A model generated the notes under the pieces. That model saw nothing but the letters and a program-made list of their open reading frames with translations, searched no databases and was not told the DNA's origin. Below, piece by piece: positions 6,701-13,005 of a DNA stretch of 15,838 nucleotides. Each line of letters begins with the position of its first letter. The first letter of the stretch is position 1. The position numbers and the translations under genes are program-made. Source of the stretch: Helicobacter sp. (GTDB lineage: Bacteria; Campylobacterota; Campylobacteria; Campylobacterales; Helicobacteraceae); the NCBI GenBank assembly GCA_014799985.1, contig JAAVGZ010000024.1, positions 1-15,838 on the forward strand, written 5' to 3'.

Positions 6701-9700
6701 CTTGGGGCAAAATCTTGATGTCCTTTGTGCGGGCTTGCCTCTCTATCTCTTGGAATGTATTTGCACTCTTGAGCGCGTTGAGCTGGTATTGCACATTCTG
6801 CAATTCCTTATTGAGGCTCGCCTTTTCGAGCTCTCTCGTGTCGCCCGTTGCAAGCGCCTTGAGTTCCTCGAGTGTCAGAATCACATCATCACTCATCTCC
6901 TCCTTTTGCGCATGCCCGCTTCTAAAGTTCTTAATGCTTGTCGCCTTTTGCTCGAGCTTGCTATAATACACAGCATCGCAACTATTCTCGGTTACATAGC
7001 GAAAGACCTTGATTTTAAAATCCGCGTATTTTTCGGCGAGAATGTTTCCTTGTCGAATCGCCCTGCCGTCTCGTTGTTCCATGTCGGCAGGATTCCAAGC
7101 CGCGTCAATATGGTGCAATCCAACAATGCGTTCTTGCACATTCATTCCCGCGCCCATCTTTTTCGTGCTGCCAAAGAGGAATCGAATCTTGCCCGCATTC
7201 ACGTCCGCAAAGAGTTGTGCCTTTTGTGCGTCTGTGGTGTAGTCGTGGATAAACGCAATCTCGTCTTTGGCAATCCCTGCCTTTATCAATTTATCGCGCA
7301 TATCCTCATAGACGCTAAAATCATTATAAACGGCATTGCGCATGGAATCGATGTTGTCATAATGATGTTTCTCTGCCATTTCCTCGAGCTTTTGGGCGAG
7401 GGCTTCTTCGATTTTCTCGTCTTTTGCATGGTAGTATTCCTCGAAGAGATTCTTGATTTCATCGCGGATTCCTCGCTTTGGCTTTGGCGTGCTTCTATCG
7501 ATAAACACAAGCTGCGTTCCCAAGTCTTTGCTGCTCTCTTTGTAGAGCTTGAGCATTTCGCTCGTGGCGCGGTTGATTTTGCTTTCGCTAAAGTCCTCTG
7601 CGCCTTTGTCGATAATGCGATAATCAAGCGCGGCGTTGATTCCGTCAGTCGTGATGTTTAAGAAATTATCGTTAGGAAATCCTTCGATTGCCTCATCTTC
7701 GCTAAGCGCCTCGTAACGTTTGAGCAGATGTTGCATGTATTCCTTTTGTTGCGGGCTGCTTGGGCATTGAATGCTCACTTGCTCGACATTGGGGCGCTTG
7801 ATATGCGTTTGGGACACATCGACATAATGCGCAAACTGCCGATAGAGCGCGCTTAGCTCGCTTGTGTTTCTGAAGCTGCGCAAGCGCATGATGTCCTTGT
7901 ATGTCCCCACAGGTGTGCGCTCAAGCTCGCTGCTCACCTCTCCAAAGAGACTAACCCACCTATCAAACGTGGCGATTTTATTGTCCTTGAGAAACTGCGG
8001 CGCAAGGAATCGCTGCCATGTATAGACTTCGCTCACGCTATTCACGAGCGGCGTGCCTGTCGCAAACACAATGCGTTGCTCGCGCTCTTGCATGCTCTTG
8101 ACTTTGTGCAAGAGGTTGAGCGCCTTTTGGCTGCCAACGGAGTTGCCCATTCCTCGAATATTGCGATTGGCGCTTAGGAATCCGAGATTCTTATACGCAT
8201 GCGCCTCATCGACAAACAGCGAATCGAATCCGAGTTCCTCAAACGCAATGCTATCCTCTTTTGCGCCCTGTGTTTCGAGTAGCTTGTCGTACTTTTGTTG
8301 CAAGGCGATTTTCTTTTTCGCAATGCTTTTTTCGAGCCTCTTTTGCTCTGCTTTGGTGAGTGGGTCTTTGCTTCTTTGTCGCCTGATTTCTTTCTCAAAC
8401 TGCTCGAGCTCTTGGATTTCCTCATAGACATATTTGGCGCTCTTTTCATTAGAAAGATGAATGCTATCGAATGTGCTATGCGGCATAATCACAGCGTCAA
8501 AGTCGTTGCCCCCGTTTGCCAACATCGCAAGCGTTCTCTTGCGCTCAACCTCGTTTGTGGGAATTGTGAGCACGCGCGAGGCGGGGTAGAGCTGTGTAAA
8601 GCTCTTTGCCCATTGCTCTACCAAATGATTAGGCACGACAAACAAGGGATTTTTTGAGATTCCAAGACGTTTCCACTCGGACGCAATGGCTATCATCTCG
8701 AATGTCTTGCCCGCGCCCACAGAATGGTCGAGCAGCACATTTTGCAAAGAGGTTGCGAACGCTACGGCAGACTTTTGGTGCGGGTGAAGCGTGATGTCGG
8801 GATTTGCGCCATATAAAATGGGCTCGTCTTGAAAGTCGTTTGCGACAATGCGGCGGAATTTGTGATTATACGAATCGGCGATGTCTTTGGCATGATTTTT
8901 TTGCATATAATTATAAAATGTTTCAAGCAATTTCTCTTGCGCCATTTTGTTTGCCGCAAATTGTTCGGGGTAGCTTTGTTTCACTCCAGCAACCTGCTTA
9001 CTAAAGCGCAATGGCTTGTTTTTGAGCAGCGATTCAAGCACGGCAGTAGCGCTGTGTTCCATGTTCTCTGTTATCGCGCTATATGCCGTCTGGAATGTAT
9101 GCGAACCGCTTTTAGAATCGATGATGAAGCTATTTGTGGGCTTGTAATATGTGGCTTTCACACCAAGTGAATCGAAGAATCCCAACATCGCCTCTTTGGG
9201 GATAAAGCTGCTGCTTGGGTGGTAATAAATCTCATGAATGTCCAAAGGCTCGGGCAGCGCTGCCTCGAGCGTTTCGAGCGCTTTCTTTTGTTGGGGGTTG
9301 AGTTCTTTGAGCTGTTTGAAACTATCAATCCTCGCGCCCAAATCGCCGACAATGAATGCGTCTTTGGTGAAAAGATTGCCTTTGGCGTCTGCAAAAAGCT
9401 CGCCGCTTTCGAGCGCCTTTTGCACGGCGTATCTATCGCCCAAAAGCGCGTTGATATAATCTGCGCTAATCGTGCCCGCATAGCCCTTGCTGATTGCGAT
9501 TGCGTCTTGAATATCCTTTGCCTTTGTCGGGATTTGATAGGGGAAAATCACGCGCGAATCAAGGATTTGATGTCTGCCTCGTGCGTCTAAATCTGCAACG
9601 GAACTAAAGCTAGGGTCTTGCGCAAAGACTTTTTTGAGCAACGCATTTTCGGAGACTTTGCCAAACTTTTTGACAAAGGAATCATAATTTGCATTCAACG

Positions 9701-12700
9701 TTTGGCGCAAAGATTGCAAGGTTTCTTCGCTTGTTGTCTTGAGCGCCTCGCTGCTGCGCAAGGCAAGAAGCGAATCGCGCAACGCTAGATAATCTCTTGC
9801 CATACTCTCTGCTTTTTTCGCCTCGTTTGTGCGCCGCGTTTGTGCCGATTTGTTGAGCGTCTCAAAGCTCGCGCCGTTGCCTTGCACTCTTTGCAAGAAA
9901 TCAACGGGGATTGGTTCTGCATTCTTTTGCGCCTGAAAGATTGTGTCGCCTGCGAGAAAGAATGTGTTGGGGATATTCACATCGACTGCGTGGGAGAAAT
10001 ACATCTCTTGCACATCACTCTCGCGCGCCATAATCGAATCGCTCTCGTTTTCGCGCCTGCTCAATATCGCGGCAAGCTTCTCATGTAACGCGCCCTCGAT
10101 GTCATCGCCTTGTTTCACAATCCATCGTTGCCCATATTGCGTGTTCCCAACAACGAGTTCGCCCAAGATGTGCTCGGGATTCTCGTGGTAATAATTATTG
10201 AGCGTGAGTTCGGAATCTTCTTTGTAGGTCTTTGCGCCTCGCCAATCTATGCTATTATTTCTGTTGCTGCGCTTCTGAAACACGACAATATCTGTCGCAA
10301 TATCTGTGCCGCTGAATGTCTTGCTTGGCAGACGCACAGCGCCAAGAAGCTCGGCTTTTTGGGCAATGGCTGTGCGCACATCGCGGCTCGCCGCGTTGTC
10401 CAAAAACGCATTGCTCACAACCTGCACAATGATTCCATTCTCTTTGGCAGAATCAACGGACTTGAGGATAAAATCTTTCAGATGTTCGCCATAGGGCGGG
10501 TTGCCGATGACTAGGTCAAATCCCACATCGCTATTAAAATCATAAAAGCTTTTTGCCTGCACATCGACATCGGGGCTTAGCTGTTTGCCAATCGCTGCGG
10601 CTATCGGGTCGATTTCGACACCAACCTTTTGGGTGCGATATGAAAGGGCGGCGGGCATGGAGGTAAAGAAATTGCCAATTCCCATTGAGGGCTCGAGCAC
10701 GCGCCCTCTCACAAAGCCCAGATGTTCCCAAATCGCCGAGATGACAGAATGCGGCGTGTAGTAGCTATTGTCGGCATTTGCGGCGATTTGGCTATACAGA
10801 ATGTCTGCTCGATGATGCGCGTCATAGATTCCCTTTCCCAACAATGCGTGTTGCACAAACGCGTCCTTCTCGGCAATGGGCAGCAAGAGTTGGCGCAAAG
10901 CCTCGACATCTTTGACCATAAGCCCCCCAAAGCCGCTATATTTCGCGAGGCTCTGCTGACGTTCCGCATTCAAAGGCACGCCCCCTGCGAGCTCACCGAG
11001 TGTGCGCAAAGCCTCGAGATTATCAGCCAAACGCTGCTTCCCACTCCGCAAACCAAGAGCCTCGCCAAAGTCTTGCGAGACAAAGAAGCTCGAGGGAGAT
11101 TGCGAATCGACATCATTTGTCGTTTGCGACATCGCATTGTCGGGGCGCTCGGCACTTGTTGCTTGTGGCTCATCGGCTTTGGCTGCCGCTTGCTCGGCAT
11201 GCTTTGGGGGTGCGACTTCAGTCGCACTGATATGATGTGCGCTCGATTCCGCGCCCACATTCTCCCCCTCCTCGCGGGGCTTCCCTTTCTCCCCCTCCCT
11301 TGCGGAGGGGGCGGGGGGTGGGTTGTCAAGTTGAACATCTCCATTTTCTAATGTGTTTTTAATGTTTGGTGGGGTAGAATTGTCTTGAGGAGTTGCAGCG
11401 AGAGTCTCCGCTGTGTGATTGGAAGCAGAGTTGCTACCTTGCTTCTCCTTCTCAAATGCAGTAACAACCCATGCATGGTCGGAATGTATTTTTTCTCCGT
11501 TAACATTCCAGCCCTGATTAATTCCTACACGGTATCCATTATAAGAAATATTGTAACCATTGTGCGTTTTAGCGATTGTTCCTTTTTGAATTGCTTCATT
11601 TAACAATTCAAGATTCATATTAGGGTGCTTATCTAAGATATGCGCAAGTCCATATCCTTTGTGCTTGTCTGCGTCTGTAACCTCGCCCCACGTTATCGTA
11701 ATATCCCCCAAATCCTCGCGATAGAATGCGCCCGCGACTTGCCCTTGTTTTTCTTGCATGACTTTTTGGATTGCGCCCGTTCCGCTATGGTAAAACTCGG
11801 CATAGTTTGTGCCAAATTCTGTAATGGGCTCAATCTTTAAAAGCTTCTCGAGTTTGTGCCGTTCCGATGTTAATTTGATAGCCCCTTTCTTTTCTCCAAA
11901 GTGTTGCGAATCTTCTAAAATATCGCGCGACAACAACCATGCGTCAATGGCACTCTTGGAATCAAGGTTTGGAAATCGCGTTGCAATTGTGTTGGAGATA
12001 CCCTCTAACATCTCTTGACTAGAAAGATTTGGAAATCTCCCTTTAAAATCCTCCGCTATTTCTTGTAGCCTTTGCGATTCTTTTGCAACAACATCTGCTT
12101 CCTTTTTTCCCGCTGTTTCTATCCCCTCGCTTTCTTGCAAAAACTTGCTAAAAAGCTCAACATTCTTGCCTGCTTCCTCGTGTGTCGTTGTTGCGTTGCC
12201 GCTTGCGTCAATGCTTGTTTTGGTTATCGTGTCTTTGTTCTTGGCGAGGATTGTGCGTGTGTTGTCTTTGTTGAGCGTGTCTATCAATAGCACGTCGCCG
12301 TTGTATGCCTGCATTAAATGTGTGATTTGATTCTCGTTATGAAATATCCACGTTTTTGCGGGCGGAATCTCATTGCTCGCATAATGCTCTATCATCAATG
12401 TGTCTTGCTTTTTGAGCGCGACTTTATGCACAATTCCTTGCACATCGGCATACCAACTCCCCACATCGGCGCGCTCAAAGCTCACCAAGCTTGGGTCTAT
12501 CTCTTTGGCATATTCCACAACCGAATGCTTCCCACGAGGCACAATCCACCATTTTTTGTTGATGTCGCTTGCAAAGCCCTCTTTCATTTGCTGCATAAAG
12601 GGCGTATCTGTCCCAAACATCATCTCGGCATTTTTCGATAAAACATCGATGGGGTTTTGTGGCTTTGTCTTGCCCTCGATGAGACTTAGCGCGCCGTCAT

Positions 12701-12950
12701 AGTTGAGATAATATCCCTGCTTTGCGAGAATCTCTTTGGCGATGTTTTGTTCGCTTTGTGTGCCATACATCTTTGTTTGCATAGCAAACTGCAACGCATT
12801 CCTGCCGTCCTCTGTGCTAAGGAGCTCGTTTCTAAACGCGAGCTGCTCGAGCTGTTGTTCTGTTAGCTCTCGTTGTTGTTTGTAGGCAAGATATTCTTTC
12901 TCACGTATGAGAATCTTCTTAATATCAAGCGCGATTGCGTCCTCGCCCAT
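3735..12950 (-). CDS. Polyvalent DarB-like methylase-helicase with PBECR and ART domains
   Basis: A 3071-residue multidomain protein. Residues 1-295: unrecognised. About 297-502: PBECR1 module (QGQVAGAFYRE, GDITITWGEV at 415, GYGLAHILDKHP). About 505-640: Pro/Ala/Glu-rich linker. About 640-1000: N12-class adenine methylase, with YYTP, motif I EPSMGIGNF at 753-761 and NPPY at 817-820. About 1370-2010: SNF2-like helicase, with Walker A VGAGKT at 1411-1416, DEAH at 1581-1584, ATGTP near 1630 and QRDGRAIRQ at 1959-1967. Then coiled coil, a second PBECR1 module (2272-2475), an ADP-ribosyltransferase-like domain (about 2610-2805, with FYRL, FDVFSRRS and NPNQIKS), a glycine-rich hydrophobic segment (about 2842-2858), and a BECR-like C-terminus (2938-3071). 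The core matches DarB-type antirestriction proteins; the rest fits 'polyvalent' proteins that enter with mobile DNA. All core catalytic motifs are intact. The ATG at 12950 has no visible ribosome binding site and stops lie just upstream in frame, so the true N-terminus may be missing. Confidence 0.85.
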   Translation of the reverse strand: MGEDAIALDIKKILIREKEYLAYKQQRELTEQQLEQLAFRNELLSTEDGRNALQFAMQTKMYGTQSEQNIAKEILAKQGYYLNYDGALSLIEGKTKPQNPIDVLSKNAEMMFGTDTPFMQQMKEGFASDINKKWWIVPRGKHSVVEYAKEIDPSLVSFERADVGSWYADVQGIVHKVALKKQDTLMIEHYASNEIPPAKTWIFHNENQITHLMQAYNGDVLLIDTLNKDNTRTILAKNKDTITKTSIDASGNATTTHEEAGKNVELFSKFLQESEGIETAGKKEADVVAKESQRLQEIAEDFKGRFPNLSSQEMLEGISNTIATRFPNLDSKSAIDAWLLSRDILEDSQHFGEKKGAIKLTSERHKLEKLLKIEPITEFGTNYAEFYHSGTGAIQKVMQEKQGQVAGAFYREDLGDITITWGEVTDADKHKGYGLAHILDKHPNMNLELLNEAIQKGTIAKTHNGYNISYNGYRVGINQGWNVNGEKIHSDHAWVVTAFEKEKQGSNSASNHTAETLAATPQDNSTPPNIKNTLENGDVQLDNPPPAPSAREGEKGKPREEGENVGAESSAHHISATEVAPPKHAEQAAAKADEPQATSAERPDNAMSQTTNDVDSQSPSSFFVSQDFGEALGLRSGKQRLADNLEALRTLGELAGGVPLNAERQQSLAKYSGFGGLMVKDVEALRQLLLPIAEKDAFVQHALLGKGIYDAHHRADILYSQIAANADNSYYTPHSVISAIWEHLGFVRGRVLEPSMGIGNFFTSMPAALSYRTQKVGVEIDPIAAAIGKQLSPDVDVQAKSFYDFNSDVGFDLVIGNPPYGEHLKDFILKSVDSAKENGIIVQVVSNAFLDNAASRDVRTAIAQKAELLGAVRLPSKTFSGTDIATDIVVFQKRSNRNNSIDWRGAKTYKEDSELTLNNYYHENPEHILGELVVGNTQYGQRWIVKQGDDIEGALHEKLAAILSRRENESDSIMARESDVQEMYFSHAVDVNIPNTFFLAGDTIFQAQKNAEPIPVDFLQRVQGNGASFETLNKSAQTRRTNEAKKAESMARDYLALRDSLLALRSSEALKTTSEETLQSLRQTLNANYDSFVKKFGKVSENALLKKVFAQDPSFSSVADLDARGRHQILDSRVIFPYQIPTKAKDIQDAIAISKGYAGTISADYINALLGDRYAVQKALESGELFADAKGNLFTKDAFIVGDLGARIDSFKQLKELNPQQKKALETLEAALPEPLDIHEIYYHPSSSFIPKEAMLGFFDSLGVKATYYKPTNSFIIDSKSGSHTFQTAYSAITENMEHSATAVLESLLKNKPLRFSKQVAGVKQSYPEQFAANKMAQEKLLETFYNYMQKNHAKDIADSYNHKFRRIVANDFQDEPILYGANPDITLHPHQKSAVAFATSLQNVLLDHSVGAGKTFEMIAIASEWKRLGISKNPLFVVPNHLVEQWAKSFTQLYPASRVLTIPTNEVERKRTLAMLANGGNDFDAVIMPHSTFDSIHLSNEKSAKYVYEEIQELEQFEKEIRRQRSKDPLTKAEQKRLEKSIAKKKIALQQKYDKLLETQGAKEDSIAFEELGFDSLFVDEAHAYKNLGFLSANRNIRGMGNSVGSQKALNLLHKVKSMQEREQRIVFATGTPLVNSVSEVYTWQRFLAPQFLKDNKIATFDRWVSLFGEVSSELERTPVGTYKDIMRLRSFRNTSELSALYRQFAHYVDVSQTHIKRPNVEQVSIQCPSSPQQKEYMQHLLKRYEALSEDEAIEGFPNDNFLNITTDGINAALDYRIIDKGAEDFSESKINRATSEMLKLYKESSKDLGTQLVFIDRSTPKPKRGIRDEIKNLFEEYYHAKDEKIEEALAQKLEEMAEKHHYDNIDSMRNAVYNDFSVYEDMRDKLIKAGIAKDEIAFIHDYTTDAQKAQLFADVNAGKIRFLFGSTKKMGAGMNVQERIVGLHHIDAAWNPADMEQRDGRAIRQGNILAEKYADFKIKVFRYVTENSCDAVYYSKLEQKATSIKNFRSGHAQKEEMSDDVILTLEELKALATGDTRELEKASLNKELQNVQYQLNALKSANTFQEIERQARTKDIKILPQEIANLKDDLEIAKQRKIRKLSESEKESLRNLEIVPDNKEPLFRLDNYDVFLEKSPRGIYTLSAISDNGNEIVLLKQSEPPKNLTHYAQKLIDESGAAKIETRIAKKEAELKSAREKLQSIEQSTTGKEIATLEAKEKELNNKIAKLIKEMSAQPKNATKEEIETLENGAEGNAAAAAKNAEAESEKIKEIAEAYKKKCPECLKDPNFIGLEAAAKKMAIRFPTLDSKTAVEAQTLTADIMRRSLWHSEEELGRFNVPEERRNLEQLLKIEPIAEFGTNYAEYYGLGAESIRKLLREKQGQVAGAFYREELGDITLAWGEVTDARKHKGYGLAHILNKHPKFDVYLIAEIVEKGKLNIQNDVRARLEYGDYVVGLSREFKGEEANFIITAFEKNNGNKGSLSPKPKITDESDNVSPTHAADSTPQNIKGSLESGETHESLQQQLQQVESELATNRERIDKAMPEDKPKLREIHRELLDKKKQIRAEMSKGNTTQDTTKTLAQQIQDTFKFSPQKARDLMQWHKESHPISKDEQGLPKVFYRLVQENFHTGRKVEFDVFSRRSLLKGIGYDTQGSAYGIAFYTHKNDIKPAHRNQSKLYEVFLHIKKPLDLDTIITKENMAEFEQLFKRNNEPKHLKANIAEFENEPLIKYLIRKGFEQYPDTLMRKNEKGIHGELNFNNLADFLSLKGYDSATKTIVGEGKIIYVFNPNQIKSIENRGTFDSSNNIYQSNPHIGSGILTGSIAGLETDEQGNISFSPEKFVLGFLAGAAGSKILSNPKLHEQALKAVQGIQNEYTALCKADPETFAKAMHKIDQSDLLKPQAELQRKSREVFNKELQAKIEEAISKEQVATMPTSPFKNIEEFRGLFDSIEGNKGIIKTPYQDVVVDIDYAFNHFTRNTYNKNREGIKGGFFSTFKEPLFVVEKQRGKEVSAYFYKPFYDEGKNLISLFGIGIDRNGKIDFKTYYLDESGSRLKEVLTSKDIKIKYMKE
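5525..6137 (-). repeat. PBECR module, downstream copy
   Basis: Residues about 2272-2475 of the giant protein, from EIAEAYKK to TAFEKN. It is a direct, in-frame duplicate of residues about 297-502. Shared protein blocks include FGTNYAE(F/Y)Y, EKQGQVAGAFYRE, GDIT, WGEVTDA and HKGYGLAHIL. At DNA level, exact runs over 20 bases survive (for example beginning at 5698). The two copies are about 5.94 kb apart. Confidence 0.85.
11262..11320. repeat. GC-rich palindromic insert inside the coding sequence
   Basis: A C-run/G-run element within the linker of the giant gene. CCCCCTCC (11291-11298) and GGAGGGGG (11304-11311) form a perfect 8-bp stem around CTTGC, and a weaker CCCC/GGGG stem lies at 11265-11279. 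It translates in frame as NPPPAPSAREGEKGKPREEG. Base composition is unlike the flanking gene. The matching linker after the second PBECR copy lacks it, so it was probably inserted after the duplication, resembling mobile palindromic elements that settle in coding sequence without breaking the frame. Confidence 0.6.
11440..12063 (-). repeat. PBECR module, upstream copy
   Basis: Residues about 297-502 of the giant protein, from EIAEDFKG to TAFEKEK; partner of the copy at 5525-6137. The flanks are also duplicated in outline: both copies have RFP(N/T)LDSK upstream and a linker TP(P/Q)NIK(N/G)(T/S)LE downstream. The second halves (after HPNMN and HPKFD) are more diverged. The Gly-Asp of the conserved GDIT motif is at residues 415-416 here and 2394-2395 in the other copy. 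Confidence 0.85.
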
Positions 12951-12987
12951 GACAACAGCTTCACGTCAAGCGCCAAATCCGCATCAA

Positions 12988-13005
12988 CCACGATATGAAT
13001 CGTGG
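12988..13005. repeat. Perfect inverted repeat at giant-gene junction
   Basis: CCACGAT (12988-12994) and ATCGTGG (12999-13005) flank ATGA. The palindrome lies 38 bases from where the minus-strand giant gene begins and within the first codons of the plus-strand giant gene; its central ATG (12995) is that gene's first in-frame ATG. TCAAGCGC also occurs twice nearby (12925-12932 and 12966-12973). These may be recombination or foldback signals, or chance. Confidence 0.45.

Noticed and set aside
6702..7661. 319-codon plus-strand open frame inside the helicase region
   Set aside because: It lies entirely antisense to the helicase, whose motifs are intact; its translation has no recognisable domain or ribosome binding site. 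The many other plus-strand frames between 3735 and 12950 fail for the same reason.
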